This document shows positions 17,709-26,077 of a DNA stretch of 57,497 bases, piece after piece. The notes under the pieces were generated by a model that saw only the letters and a list, made by a program, of their open reading frames with translations, was not told the DNA's origin and did not search any database. Source of the stretch: Rhizobium leguminosarum bv. viciae USDA 2370 (GTDB taxonomy: Bacteria; Pseudomonadota; Alphaproteobacteria; Rhizobiales; Rhizobiaceae); NCBI RefSeq assembly GCF_002008365.1, contig NZ_MRDL01000010.1:1-57497 (forward strand). Reading direction: 5' to 3'. Within the stretch, counting starts at the first letter, position 1; every line of letters begins with the position of its first letter. The position numbers and the translations under genes were made by a program.

Positions 17709-18569
17709 ATGATGCCAAATTACCCGACACCCCCTTTTCCATCCCAGAAACAGCCGATGCCTGGTTTTACCACGCAGATGGACCCTATTCCCGATCACGG
17801 CGAGGAGAGTTATCGCGGCGCCGACAGGTTGAAAGGCAAGCGGGCGATCATCACCGGCGGCGATAGCGGCATCGGCCGCGCGGTGGCAATCGCTTACGCC
17901 AGGGAAGGTGCCGATCTGGTGATCTCCTATCTCGACGAGGATGAGGATGCCGATGAGACAAAACGGCTCGTCGAGCAGGCCGGACGCAAGGCTATCCTCG
18001 TCAGCGGCGACATCCAGGATCCGGCCCACTGCCGGCAGATCGTCGAGACGGCGGTCAAGGAACTTGGCGGTATCGACATTCTGGTCAACAACGCCGCGCA
18101 TCAGGCAAGCTTCAAGAGCATTGACGAGATCAGCGACGAGGAATGGGAGCTGACCTTCAAGGTCAACATCCATTCGATGTTCTACCTGACCAAGGCAGCC
18201 GTCGCCCATATGAAACCCGGCAGCGCCATCATCAACACGGCCTCGATCAATTCGGACAGTCCAAACCCGACGCTGCTTGCCTATGCGACGACCAAGGGCG
18301 CGATCCAGAATTTCACCGCCGGCCTTGCCCAACTTCTGGCCGATAAAGGCATTCGCGCCAATGCGGTGGCGCCGGGGCCGATCTGGACGCCGCTCATCCC
18401 TTCGACACTGCCCGAAGAAAGCGTCAGCAATTTCGGCAAGCAGGTGCCGATGAAACGGCCCGGCCAGCCGGCCGAGCTGGCGACGGCTTATGTGATGCTG
18501 GCCGATCCCTTATCGAGCTACGTCTCCGGCACGACAATCGCGGTCACCGGCGGCAAGCCGATCCTCTAA
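17709..18569 (+). CDS. SDR-family oxidoreductase (YghA-like)
   Basis: A 286-residue classical short-chain dehydrogenase with the extended N-terminus of the YghA/general-stress SDR group. The cofactor motif TGGDSGIGR lies at about residues 55-63, NNAAH at about 125-129 and the catalytic YATTK at about 197-201, followed by NAVAPGPIWTP. The substrate is unknown; homologues are aldehyde or alcohol dehydrogenases often linked to stress. AGGAGG precedes two consecutive ATGs (17709 and 17712) and either may be used. It is followed by a hairpin and converges with a small conserved gene. Confidence 0.88.
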   Translation: MMPNYPTPPFPSQKQPMPGFTTQMDPIPDHGEESYRGADRLKGKRAIITGGDSGIGRAVAIAYAREGADLVISYLDEDEDADETKRLVEQAGRKAILVSGDIQDPAHCRQIVETAVKELGGIDILVNNAAHQASFKSIDEISDEEWELTFKVNIHSMFYLTKAAVAHMKPGSAIINTASINSDSPNPTLLAYATTKGAIQNFTAGLAQLLADKGIRANAVAPGPIWTPLIPSTLPEESVSNFGKQVPMKRPGQPAELATAYVMLADPLSSYVSGTTIAVTGGKPIL

Positions 18570-18577
18570 AGCGGCAA

Positions 18578-18606
18578 GGGCCGCCGTCGGGTTATGACGG
18601 CAGCCC
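18578..18606 (+). terminator. Probable terminator after the SDR gene
   Basis: Hairpin GGGCCGCCGTC (18578-18588) with GACGGCAGCCC (18596-18606), one mismatch, loop GGGTTAT, immediately after the SDR stop. No long T-run follows. Confidence 0.45.
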
Positions 18607-18650
18607 TTGACGGGGGCAGGGAGAGATCCCCAAGCTATTCAGGCGGCTTG

Positions 18651-18866
18651 TCAGCCGAAGCAGGGCATGGCCGGCAGATTGGCGCGGTTTGCGAGTGCTC
18701 CGATCATATTGCCCACCGAAGTCGAGCGCGGTTCGCGCTTGCGGGCGGCCGTCTCCAGGAGTTGCTTGAAATCTTCAAGCTTCACGCCGTCGGCGCGCAA
18801 CACCATGGCAATCAGGGGGTCGCGAAGGGCTTCGGATATCGTCAGGTCATCTCTGGTCTTTGTCAT
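18651..18866 (-). CDS. Small conserved protein, function unknown
   Basis: A 71-residue protein, with AAAGGAGG upstream of the ATG at 18866. It begins MTKTRDDLTISEALRDPLI and continues with a helical, charged region; I recognise this opening from small uncharacterised rhizobial proteins. The open frame extends up to 18971 through the TetR-type palindromes, so that part is not coding. It is divergent from the TetR gene and may be under its control. No signal peptide or membrane segment. Confidence 0.7.
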   Translation of the reverse strand: MTKTRDDLTISEALRDPLIAMVLRADGVKLEDFKQLLETAARKREPRSTSVGNMIGALANRANLPAMPCFG

Positions 18867-18948
18867 GGTTGTCCTCCTTTCGTGGGCGGTCGCCCGTGTT
18901 CCACTTTCCGCTGCCATGCCCTCGGCATTGACTTTCGCGTTAGGTGGT

Positions 18949-18989
18949 GTTACCGGTAAGTAACAATGCATTTGTTACCGATCGGTCAC
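18949..18989. promoter_or_regulatory. Tandem TetR-type operator palindromes
   Basis: Two related 16-bp palindromes, GTTACCGGTAAGTAAC (18949-18964) and GTTACCGATCGGTCAC (18974-18989), 25 bp start to start. Both read GTTAC...(G/T)(A/C)AC and the second ends 4 bp before the TetR ATG. They sit between the TetR gene and the small minus-strand gene, so one regulator could control both. Confidence 0.7.
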
Positions 18990-18993
18990 ATTG

Positions 18994-19617
18994 ATGTCAA
19001 GGACTACGTCCGCAAAAAAATCAGAAACTTCGAATGAAATCTCCGCAGCCGTTCCAGAAGATCGCATCCCGCCGCGGGAGCGTATCGTCTCGACCGCCTC
19101 GGAGCTTTTCCGCGAGCGCGGCATCCGCGGCATCGGCGTCGACGCCATTGCCGACGCGGCTCTGACCAACAAGATGACGCTCTATCGGCATTTCGGCTCT
19201 AAGGACGAACTCGTCTGCGAAACGCTGCGCCGCGCCTCCGAAAAGGCGGGTACCATCTGGCGCGATCTGGATGCGGCCTATCCCGGCAATCCGCGCGCCC
19301 AGCTGGACGCCTGGGTGGAACTGCGGGCGCAGTGTCTGAACGGCGAGCCCGCCGGCTGCGATCTCGCCAATGCCGCCATCGAGCTGAAGGGCGAGGGCCA
19401 TCCCGCCCACGAAATGATCGAGCGGCACAAGGCCGAACAGCGTGATCGCTTGGCCGCGCTCTGTTCGGCGGCCGGCGCGCGCGAACCCCAGCTTCTTGCC
19501 GATACGTTGACGCTGCTGCTCGAGGGTGCCCGCGTCAGCCGCCAGGCCATGGGCGCTGCCGGCTGCTGCGGTCATTTCGCCAAGGCCTGCCACGCGGCGA
19601 TCGCTTCTTTCGCCTGA
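18994..19617 (+). CDS. TetR-family transcriptional regulator
   Basis: A 207-residue TetR repressor. The N-terminal HTH is at about 30-75 (RIVSTASELFRERGIRGIGVDAIADAALTNKMTLYRHFGSKDELV). The C-terminal ligand domain has a Cys-rich end (GAAGCCGHFAKACH) and a CDLAN segment. The start is uncertain: the ATG at 18994 has no visible ribosome-binding site and begins 4 bp after an operator palindrome, so the message may be nearly leaderless. It probably represses itself and the divergent small gene. Confidence 0.88.
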   Translation: MSRTTSAKKSETSNEISAAVPEDRIPPRERIVSTASELFRERGIRGIGVDAIADAALTNKMTLYRHFGSKDELVCETLRRASEKAGTIWRDLDAAYPGNPRAQLDAWVELRAQCLNGEPAGCDLANAAIELKGEGHPAHEMIERHKAEQRDRLAALCSAAGAREPQLLADTLTLLLEGARVSRQAMGAAGCCGHFAKACHAAIASFA

Positions 19618-19626
19618 CCGCCCTCT

Positions 19627-19697
19627 CTACAGCGCCGCGCGTCTTTTCAGACGCGCAAAGGACGCAGTAGCACTTTCAATCGCTGAATTATCAGCGG
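19627..19697. repeat. Rhizobial intergenic palindrome, copy 1
   Basis: Begins CTACAGCGCCGCGCGTC, folds as CGCGCGTC/GACGCGC and CTACAGCG/CGCAGTAG, and continues GCACTTTCAATCGCTG. The same element recurs at 20438-20518, so it is a dispersed repeat rather than a private regulatory site. It lies just after the TetR gene. Confidence 0.75.
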
Positions 19698-19757
19698 GGG
19701 GAACCTTACCGCTTCCATGCCGTTTTCCCCTCACCGGGGCGATGTGGAGGCAGGGAG

Positions 19758-19946
19758 ATGAACTACGTCTATCTCAAGCGCCTATATGACAAACGCGCCG
19801 AGCTTGAAGCCAAGCTGGAGCTTCATGATGCGCGCTATTGCTTCGGCGAGGAAGAGGTCGATGATGGCACCGACATCGATCTACGTCAGCGGTTGAGCGA
19901 GATCTCCGAGGAGATTGCTACGCTGGAGAGCAGGCCGGGCCGTTAA
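19758..19946 (+). CDS. Small coiled-coil-like hypothetical protein
   Basis: A 62-residue acidic protein with GGAGGCAGGGAG before its ATG. The sequence is largely helical and heptad-like (LKRLYDKRAELEAKLELHD, then LRQRLSEISEEIATLES), suggesting a short coiled coil. No family recognised. Its last codons overlap the end of the convergent DUF1810 gene by 4 bp. Confidence 0.6.
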   Translation: MNYVYLKRLYDKRAELEAKLELHDARYCFGEEEVDDGTDIDLRQRLSEISEEIATLESRPGR

Positions 19947-20377
19947 TCCGCGCCAAGGATCTCTATCGTCCGCTCGTCGAATTTTCCCTGATAGAAATGC
20001 TCGATCGCCCGGTGGAAGGGCGAACCATGGTCGCTGATCGCGGCAAACAAGGTCATCGACGAGCGTAGCTTGAGGTCGTCGGGTGAGCCCAGAATTTCAT
20101 GCGCCGAGCGGCCGCCGACGGACAGAATCGCCTCGACACAGCGCAGCAGCCGGCTTGAGAGAATGGGATCGGCGAGATAGGCGCCGGCTTCCTCGGCCGA
20201 GCGGATCGCATATTTTTCGGCCATCGCCGACGTGCCGAGGCCGGCGATTTGCGGGAAGATGAACCACATCCAATGGGAGGTCTTGCGCCCGGCTTTCAGC
20301 TCTGAAAGCGCCTGTTCATAGACGCCATTCTGAGCATCGATGAAGCGATCGAGATTATAATCGACATCACCGGCCAT
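19943..20377 (-). CDS. DUF1810 domain protein
   Basis: A 144-residue DUF1810 (calpastatin-like) protein. The family signatures NLDRFIDAQNGVYEQALSEL, SHWMWFIFPQIAGLG and the YLADPILSSRLLRCVEAIL segment are all present, and the single domain fills the protein. Molecular function is unknown; in other bacteria the domain can be fused to or sit near NADAR-type proteins. A GAAAAG-type site precedes the ATG. Copy 2 of the intergenic palindrome lies upstream. Confidence 0.88.
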   Translation of the reverse strand: MAGDVDYNLDRFIDAQNGVYEQALSELKAGRKTSHWMWFIFPQIAGLGTSAMAEKYAIRSAEEAGAYLADPILSSRLLRCVEAILSVGGRSAHEILGSPDDLKLRSSMTLFAAISDHGSPFHRAIEHFYQGKFDERTIEILGAD

Positions 20378-20437
20378 GGTTCTTTTCCCTTCCCGCTGTC
20401 AATGCAGCCTGGGCTCAAGGTCTCCATGCCCGGCGAT

Positions 20438-20518
20438 CTACAGCGCCGTGCGTCTTTTGAGACGCGCAAAGGACGCTGTAGCACTTTAAATTACCGCATA
20501 ATTTTAGGAATTATGCGG
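20438..20518. repeat. Rhizobial intergenic palindrome, copy 2
   Basis: Second copy of the element at 19627: CTACAGCGCCGTGCGTC...GACGCTGTAG then GCACTTTAAATT, here followed by a hairpin CCGCATAATT...AATTATGCGG (20494-20518). On the minus strand it lies just after the 20530-20844 gene and could terminate it. Confidence 0.75.
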
Positions 20519-20529
20519 TGGCTTTCCTG

Positions 20530-20844
20530 TTAGCAGACCCTCTCAGCGTAGGGGCTGCTGTCGCGGCAATGGCCGTAGGCCGGATGCTGCGGCATGTTAT
20601 CGCCGGCCGGGGCGGCAATGGCCGATGTCGTCATCGGGTCTGTATTGCCGGAAGAATATGCGGCAAAACCCGCAAAGCTCAAGAGAACCAGCGCTCCGAC
20701 CACGACAATGCGTTCGAAGGCCGAAAGTTTCTGTGCGCGGACATGTTCCACATAATCGCGCTCGCCTAAACCGGCGGTTTCGTCCTCTTTTACATGAAGG
20801 GTCACCATATCCTGGCGACGGCTTAAAGTTTCACAATCTGTCAT
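20530..20844 (-). CDS. Small single-pass membrane protein, function unknown
   Basis: A 104-residue protein with one membrane helix in the middle (IVVVGALVLLSFAGFAAY, about residues 46-63). A charged cytoplasmic N-terminal half is followed by a short outside tail with two Cys residues (GHCRDSS...ERVC). CAGGAGTAA precedes the ATG at 20844; the frame runs to 20973 but the upstream part has no good start. No family recognised. It lies upstream of an AT-rich 239-bp gap before the amidase gene, where I see nothing beyond probable divergent promoters. Confidence 0.55.
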   Translation of the reverse strand: MTDCETLSRRQDMVTLHVKEDETAGLGERDYVEHVRAQKLSAFERIVVVGALVLLSFAGFAAYSSGNTDPMTTSAIAAPAGDNMPQHPAYGHCRDSSPYAERVC

Positions 20845-21083
20845 TTTAATTACTCCTGCAACACATGCGGCGCCGGTCTCTCTAGAGCAAACTCTCACCC
20901 TCGTGCCGAACCGCTTCCGCATGCGTGCAGCATGTGTGTCTTCGATCGTGGCAATTGAAGGGGCGATATTCAAACGCAGTGTTCAAAAAATCGTACCAAT
21001 AAACGCAAAATATCGTGAAGCTCTGGTTCACCGGAATGATCCGGGGTAGTCCAGAGAGGAACATCTTTCTTCTGGATAGTCCC

Positions 21084-22454
21084 ATGAGCAAATCCTTCGG
21101 CGCGATGTCGGTCGCGCAACTTTCGGTCCTCATTCAAGGTGGCGCGGCCGACCCGGTCGAGGTGGCCGAGGCGGTTTTCGATTCCATCGCAAACCCTGCC
21201 TACAAGGCGGTTTTCACCACTCTGCTCGAAAGCCGGGGGATGGAGGAGGCGCGCGCTTCTTCGCGTCGTCTGCGGGAAGGGCGCTCGCTTGGATTGCTGG
21301 ACGGCATTCCGATCGCCTGGAAAGATCTTTTCGACATCGAAGACTTGCCGACGACGGCGGGTTCCGTCGTTCTGGCAAAGGACATGCCGGCCAAGCGCGA
21401 TGCGGCTGTTGTCGCTTTGCTCAAGCAGGCGGGCATGGTCGCTGTCGGGCGCACCAATATGAGCGAATTCGCCTTTTCCGGCCTCGGCATCAATCCGCAT
21501 TACGGCACGCCCGTAAATCCGCGCGGCACCGATCTCCCACGCATTCCGGGCGGCTCGTCCTCGGGTGCCGGCGTCGTCGTCGCGGCCGGGTTGGTTCCGG
21601 TCGCCATGGGCACCGATACCGGCGGCTCGGTGCGTATTCCCGCCGCCTTCAACGGCATCGTCGGCTATAAGGCGACGCGCGGCCGCCACGCGATGGCAGG
21701 CGTCTATCCGCTGGCAAAGAGCCTGGATTCGCTGGGACCGCTCTGCCGCAGCGTCAGGGACGCGGTCTGGATCGATGCGGCGATGCGCGGCTTGACGGCG
21801 CCTGATGTTGTTGCGCGTCCCCTGCAAGGGCTGGAACTCATCGTGCCCGAAAACGTCGTCTTCGACGGAGCGGAAGCCGGCGTCGCCGCTGCGTTCGAGG
21901 CAGCTTTGGCACGTCTTCAAAAGGCCGGCGCCCAAGTCGCCCGCACCGTCATCCCCGCCTTTAACGAGATATTCGATCTGATGACGAGATATGGTCCGCT
22001 GGTGACGGCGGAGGCTTTCGCACTTCACCGCGAACGCTTGGCCGGACCGGACGCGGACAGGATGGATCATCGTGTCGTCATGCGTACCCGTCTCGGAAGC
22101 AAGACGACGCTGCCGGATTACTTGGCGATCCTCGAGGCGCGCCGCCGCCTGATCGCCGATGTCGAGCGCCTGGTCGGCGACCGGCTGCTCGCCTTTCCCA
22201 CTGTTGCCCATGTCGCTCCACCGATCGGACCGCTGGAGCAGGATGACGAGCTGTTCTTCGCGACGAACAACAAGACGTTGCGCAACACTGCGCTCGGCAA
22301 TTTCCTCGACTGGTGCGGCGTTTCCATTCCCTGCGGCACCGGCGAGGCTGGCATGCCGGTCGGCCTGCTGCTTTCGGCCACCGCCCATCGCGATGAAGCG
22401 CTGCTGGGGATTGCCCTTGCCGCCGAGCCGGTCATCCGCGACGATTTTGCCTGA
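21084..22454 (+). CDS. Amidase-signature hydrolase
   Basis: A 456-residue member of the amidase signature family (AtzF/GatA-like fold), hydrolysing a C-N amide bond. The catalytic triad is in place: Lys80 (IAWKDLFD), cis-Ser at about 158 (PGGSSSGAG) and nucleophile Ser182 (GTDTGGSVR). GatA function is unlikely because no gatB or gatC is nearby. The ATG at 21084 begins the usual N-terminal helix; codons from 21015 are open but give an unusual extension. The neighbour 66 bp downstream is a TIM-barrel protein in the same direction, possibly one transcript. Confidence 0.88.
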   Translation: MSKSFGAMSVAQLSVLIQGGAADPVEVAEAVFDSIANPAYKAVFTTLLESRGMEEARASSRRLREGRSLGLLDGIPIAWKDLFDIEDLPTTAGSVVLAKDMPAKRDAAVVALLKQAGMVAVGRTNMSEFAFSGLGINPHYGTPVNPRGTDLPRIPGGSSSGAGVVVAAGLVPVAMGTDTGGSVRIPAAFNGIVGYKATRGRHAMAGVYPLAKSLDSLGPLCRSVRDAVWIDAAMRGLTAPDVVARPLQGLELIVPENVVFDGAEAGVAAAFEAALARLQKAGAQVARTVIPAFNEIFDLMTRYGPLVTAEAFALHRERLAGPDADRMDHRVVMRTRLGSKTTLPDYLAILEARRRLIADVERLVGDRLLAFPTVAHVAPPIGPLEQDDELFFATNNKTLRNTALGNFLDWCGVSIPCGTGEAGMPVGLLLSATAHRDEALLGIALAAEPVIRDDFA

Positions 22455-22520
22455 ATTGGCAATTGAACCGGCCGGATTTAGTTGCCATTGATGGCATGAG
22501 GAGATCCCGGAGGAAAGCAA

Positions 22521-23381
22521 GTGCAGGTTTTGCAAAACGGACGGTTCGCGGTTTCGACATGGTCGCTGCATCGGCTGCTCGGCGCCGTTTATGCCTATAG
22601 CCCCGATCCTGACAAAAGTGCTGCGGCGAAAGAACCCTATGGCCCCGGTGCGGCGGCGCTGATCGACGTGCCGGCGGCGCTCTCGGCACGCGGCGTCAAC
22701 CGGCTGGAGGTCTGTTCCTTCCATCTACCGAGCCTCGATGCCGCCTATATAAGCGAATTGCGTGACGCAATGGCGGCCTCGAACGTGCTGTTCCAGACGC
22801 TGCTCGTCGAAGATGGCGACCCGAGCCATCCGGAGACGGCCGAACGCGACGTCAAATGGATGGAGGAGTGGATTGACATCGCCGCAGCCCTCGGGGCGCA
22901 GAGGATGCGCGTCATTGCCGGCAAGCAGAAGCCGACGGAAGAAAATCTTGCCCGCGCCGCCCATCATCTCAACTGGCTGGCCGGAAAGGCGGAAGGCAGC
23001 GGCGTGCGCATCGTCGTCGAGAACTGGTTCGATCTGCTGCCGTCGCCGGTCGAAATGAACTGGCTGCTGGACCGGCTGGACGACAAGGTCGGCCTCAACG
23101 GCGACCTCGGCAACTGGCCGGCGCCGGCCAAATATGAAGGCCTTGCCGACATCATGGGCCGGGCGGAAATCTGCCATGCCAAGGCCGATTACGGCGCTAC
23201 CGGCCTCGATGCCGACGATTACCGCACGTGCCTGGAGATGTGCGAGAGGGCCGGTTACGCCGGTCCCTTCACGCTGATCTACGACTCGCCCTTCTTCCCG
23301 GATGAATGGGATGGCATCCTGCTGCAGAAGGCGTTCATCGAGGATTTCCTGGGCGAGGCGCGGGCGCGCAAGACGGCTTAA
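22521..23381 (+). CDS. Sugar phosphate isomerase/epimerase family TIM-barrel protein
   Basis: A 286-residue AP endonuclease-2 / xylose isomerase-like TIM barrel. It starts with GTG at 22521 behind CGGAGGAAAGCAA. The strands carry the usual acidic and His positions: ENWFDLLPSP, LNGDLGNWPAP, AEICHAKADYGATGLD and FTLIYDSPFF. This family includes epimerases and isomerases of unusual sugars and inositol derivatives, and I cannot name the substrate. It follows the amidase in the same direction and converges with betC. Confidence 0.82.
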   Translation: MQVLQNGRFAVSTWSLHRLLGAVYAYSPDPDKSAAAKEPYGPGAAALIDVPAALSARGVNRLEVCSFHLPSLDAAYISELRDAMAASNVLFQTLLVEDGDPSHPETAERDVKWMEEWIDIAAALGAQRMRVIAGKQKPTEENLARAAHHLNWLAGKAEGSGVRIVVENWFDLLPSPVEMNWLLDRLDDKVGLNGDLGNWPAPAKYEGLADIMGRAEICHAKADYGATGLDADDYRTCLEMCERAGYAGPFTLIYDSPFFPDEWDGILLQKAFIEDFLGEARARKTA

Positions 23382-23399
23382 ATCAGAAGCGATTCTTGC

Positions 23400-24914
23400 T
23401 CATTCCTGGCGAGGGAACCTTTGGTTTTCCTCCAGCACGTTCAGATCCATGTGGTTGCGCATGTAGCGCTCCGAGGCCTTCTGCAGCGGCTGATAGTCCC
23501 ACGGATAATAGGCTCCATTGCGCAGCGCCGCATAGACCACCCAGCGGCGCGCCTGGCTTTCGCGCACGGCGGCGTCGAAATCAGCAAGGTTCCAGCGCCG
23601 ACGTGCCTGTTCGACAAGCCGTGCCAGGGTGTCGGCGTGCGCCGGCTTTCCTGCCAGATTGTCGAGCTCCCGGGGATCGGCCTCGAGATCGAACAGCATC
23701 GGCGGATCCTTCTCGCAGAGCGAGAGCTTGTATCGTCCGTCCCGGATACAGACGAGCGGCGCTTCGGAACCCTCCGCGGCATATTCCATCGGCACAGGGC
23801 TGCGGCTGCCGGTGCCTTCGGCAAGCGCTGCGAGATCCTCGCCCTCGGTCCATGGCTTCAGCGAGGCGATATCGATCCCGGCAAGACCCGCCAGCGTCGG
23901 CGTCACGTCGAGGGTGGAGACGGGCTGGTCGATCCGTTTGGGCTTCCAGCCGGGTGCCGCGATCATCAGCGGAACGCGGGCCGATCCTTCGAAGAAGTTC
24001 ATTTTGAACCAGAGGCCGCGATCGCCGAGCATGTCGCCATGGTCGGACGCGAACAGGATGATCGTGTTTTCGGCCATGCGGGTCCGTTCCAGGACGCCGA
24101 GAATGTCGCCGATCTTCTCGTCGACATAGGAGATATTGGCGAAATAGCCGCGCCTTGCCCGCCTGATCTGCTCATCGCTGATGTCGAAAGCATCGTGATC
24201 GCAGGCTTTCATCAAACGCTGCGAGTGCGGGTCCTGCTGCTCGAAGGCAATCGGAGCAACCGTAGGGTCAAGTGCCGGGCAATCCTCATAGAGGTCCCAG
24301 AATTTGCGGCGCGCGACATAAGGGTCATGCGGATGGGTGAAGCTGACGGTCAGGCACCAGGGGCGCTCGTCGTGTCCGCGCGAGAGATCGAACAGCTTGC
24401 GGGCGGCGTGGTAGGCGACCTCGTCGTCATACTCCATCTGGTTGGTGATCTCGGCAATCCCGGCACCGGTGACTGAACCCAGATTGTGATACCACCAGTC
24501 TATGCGTTCGCCGGGTTTGCTATAGTCCGGCGTCCAGCCGAAATCGGCCGGGTAGATGTCGGTCGTCAGGCGCTCCTCGAAGCCATGCAACTGGTCGGGG
24601 CCGACGAAATGCATCTTGCCGGAAAGCGCCGTCTGGTATCCGGCAGCGCGCAGATGATGCGCATAGGTCGGAATGTCAGAGGCGAATTCCGCCGCATTGT
24701 CATAGACGCGCGTTCGGCTCGGCAATTGTCCGGACATGAAGGAGGCCCGCGCCGGTGCGCAGAGCGGGCTTGCCGTATAGGCGTTGGTGAAACGCACGGA
24801 ACGCTCGGCCAATGATTTCAGATGCGGTGCATGAAGAAAATCGGCCGGGCCATCGGGAAAGAAAGTGCCATTCAACTGATCGACCATCAGGATGAGGATA
24901 TTCGGACGCGCCAT
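23400..24914 (-). CDS. betC: Choline sulfatase BetC
   Basis: A 504-residue type I sulfatase that hydrolyses choline O-sulfate to choline and sulfate, feeding glycine betaine synthesis. The Cys to be converted to formylglycine is Cys52 in LCAPARASFMSG. Metal ligands include Asp12 (ILMVDQ) and the Asp/His pair of FASDHGDMLGD. The SGKMHFVGPDQLHGFEERLTT stretch and the YVARRKFWDLYEDC region are typical of BetC rather than other sulfatases. Length matches the family. It has no signal peptide, so it is cytoplasmic. It stands alone with a divergent LysR gene; betA, betB and betI are not in the window. Confidence 0.92.
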   Translation of the reverse strand: MARPNILILMVDQLNGTFFPDGPADFLHAPHLKSLAERSVRFTNAYTASPLCAPARASFMSGQLPSRTRVYDNAAEFASDIPTYAHHLRAAGYQTALSGKMHFVGPDQLHGFEERLTTDIYPADFGWTPDYSKPGERIDWWYHNLGSVTGAGIAEITNQMEYDDEVAYHAARKLFDLSRGHDERPWCLTVSFTHPHDPYVARRKFWDLYEDCPALDPTVAPIAFEQQDPHSQRLMKACDHDAFDISDEQIRRARRGYFANISYVDEKIGDILGVLERTRMAENTIILFASDHGDMLGDRGLWFKMNFFEGSARVPLMIAAPGWKPKRIDQPVSTLDVTPTLAGLAGIDIASLKPWTEGEDLAALAEGTGSRSPVPMEYAAEGSEAPLVCIRDGRYKLSLCEKDPPMLFDLEADPRELDNLAGKPAHADTLARLVEQARRRWNLADFDAAVRESQARRWVVYAALRNGAYYPWDYQPLQKASERYMRNHMDLNVLEENQRFPRQE

Positions 24915-24992
24915 GTGACATTGTCTCCTGGGATCTCAAAGGTCGGGAAAGGTCCTGCTGAGAGGTGCCCCTTGCTATTTGCAGATCTTATC

Positions 24993-25027
24993 AAAGCCAG
25001 TATCATCATGCTTGTAAAGCTGGCTTT
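24993..25027. promoter_or_regulatory. Inverted repeat between betC and the LysR gene
   Basis: AAAGCCAG (24993-25000) and CTGGCTTT (25020-25027), perfect 8-bp arms 19 bp apart, in the 140-bp divergent region and ending 27 bp before the LysR ATG. It is a candidate LysR-type binding site. The following T-run means a terminator-like hairpin in the LysR leader is also possible. Confidence 0.45.
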
Positions 25028-25054
25028 TTTCGATCGTTGCCTAAAGGAATTTTT

Positions 25055-25957
25055 ATGTCAGACCGCCGGCCTGAGCTTGGGTGGATGCGCATCTTCGCGG
25101 AGGTCGCAAGGCTCGGCAGCTTCTCGGCCGCGGCGGCAGCTCTCGGCCTTACGCAGCCTGCCGTCAGCTATCAGATCCGGCGGCTGGAAGAGCAGTTCGG
25201 CGTCAACCTGCTGCGCCGCCAGCATCGCGGCGTGGAACTGACCGGGGAGGGCGAGCGACTTTTCCAGGTCGCCGCCAAGGCGGTCGGTGACATCGATGCC
25301 CTGGCGCGCAGCTTCCGCACTGAGGCTCAAAGGCCGGTCGTCAGACTGAGAACCGACTATGCCTTTTCAGCGCTTTGGCTGATTCCGCGCATGCATGGCT
25401 TTCGCCAGCTTCACCCGGAAACGGATATACAGATCGTCGCGACCCAGAGGCTTGAGCCTGGCTTTCGTGACGATGGAGATGTGGTGGTGGTTTTCGGCAC
25501 GCGGGCCGAATTCAGCGCCATCGGATCGCTTCTGCTGCAGGAAAAGGTCGTGCCCGTCTGCACTCGAGGATTTCTCGATCGCAACGGCCCGTTCGATGAT
25601 CCGCAGCAGGTTGCCAGGGCGATCCTGATCCATCTCGATTCGCCGACGCCATCGCCCTGGTTCGATTGGCGAAGTTATCTTGCCGAATTCTCCGTTACTC
25701 GCGATCTCCATGCCGGCCGCGGCGATGTCAGCTTCAACACCTATTCGCTAGTCGTCCAGGCCGCTCTCAGCGAGCAGGGCGTGGCGATCGGCTGGATGGG
25801 GCTGGTCGATACGCTTCTCACTAAACATATGCTGGTGGAAGCCGGGCCGCCGCTCGAGGCACGCGACCGCGGTTACTGGCTGATACCGCCGCGATCGGCA
25901 AATATTCATAGCGAGAGGCTCAGCACCTGGCTTGTGGATGAAGTCGGCAGGACCTGA
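25055..25957 (+). CDS. LysR-family regulator, probably of choline sulfate use
   Basis: A 300-residue LysR-type regulator with the N-terminal HTH at about 5-65 (MRIFAEVARLGSFSAAAAALGLTQPAVSYQIRRLEEQFG) and a periplasmic-binding-like effector domain. The ATG at 25055 follows AAAGGA; the open frame back to 24965 is leader. Its divergent placement beside betC matches the choline sulfate utilisation regulators annotated in other proteobacteria, so activation of betC by choline sulfate or choline is the best guess. Confidence 0.88.
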   Translation: MSDRRPELGWMRIFAEVARLGSFSAAAAALGLTQPAVSYQIRRLEEQFGVNLLRRQHRGVELTGEGERLFQVAAKAVGDIDALARSFRTEAQRPVVRLRTDYAFSALWLIPRMHGFRQLHPETDIQIVATQRLEPGFRDDGDVVVVFGTRAEFSAIGSLLLQEKVVPVCTRGFLDRNGPFDDPQQVARAILIHLDSPTPSPWFDWRSYLAEFSVTRDLHAGRGDVSFNTYSLVVQAALSEQGVAIGWMGLVDTLLTKHMLVEAGPPLEARDRGYWLIPPRSANIHSERLSTWLVDEVGRT

Positions 25958-26077
25958 CATTCAGACCGAGGCCGGCCCGTCATTGCATCCGGAATATGTT
26001 CGCGTTCAGGAGAGAAGTCTTGTCATGACCGACGCCGACCGACATTGTGGCATCGATTCATAGGGAAGGGCCGAAGC

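Noticed and set aside
19627..20518. CRISPR-like interpretation of the two similar palindromic repeats
   Set aside because: There are only two copies, 811 bp apart, with genes between them and no regular spacers or cas genes.
20970..22724. 584-codon minus-strand frame over the amidase and TIM-barrel genes
   Set aside because: The plus-strand amidase has its full catalytic triad and the antisense product has no recognisable features, so it is shadow.
22521..23381. Reading the TIM-barrel gene as a second rhamnose or xylose isomerase
   Set aside because: It lacks the RhaI metal-site spacing, is only 286 residues long and is far from the rha locus; only the general fold is supported.
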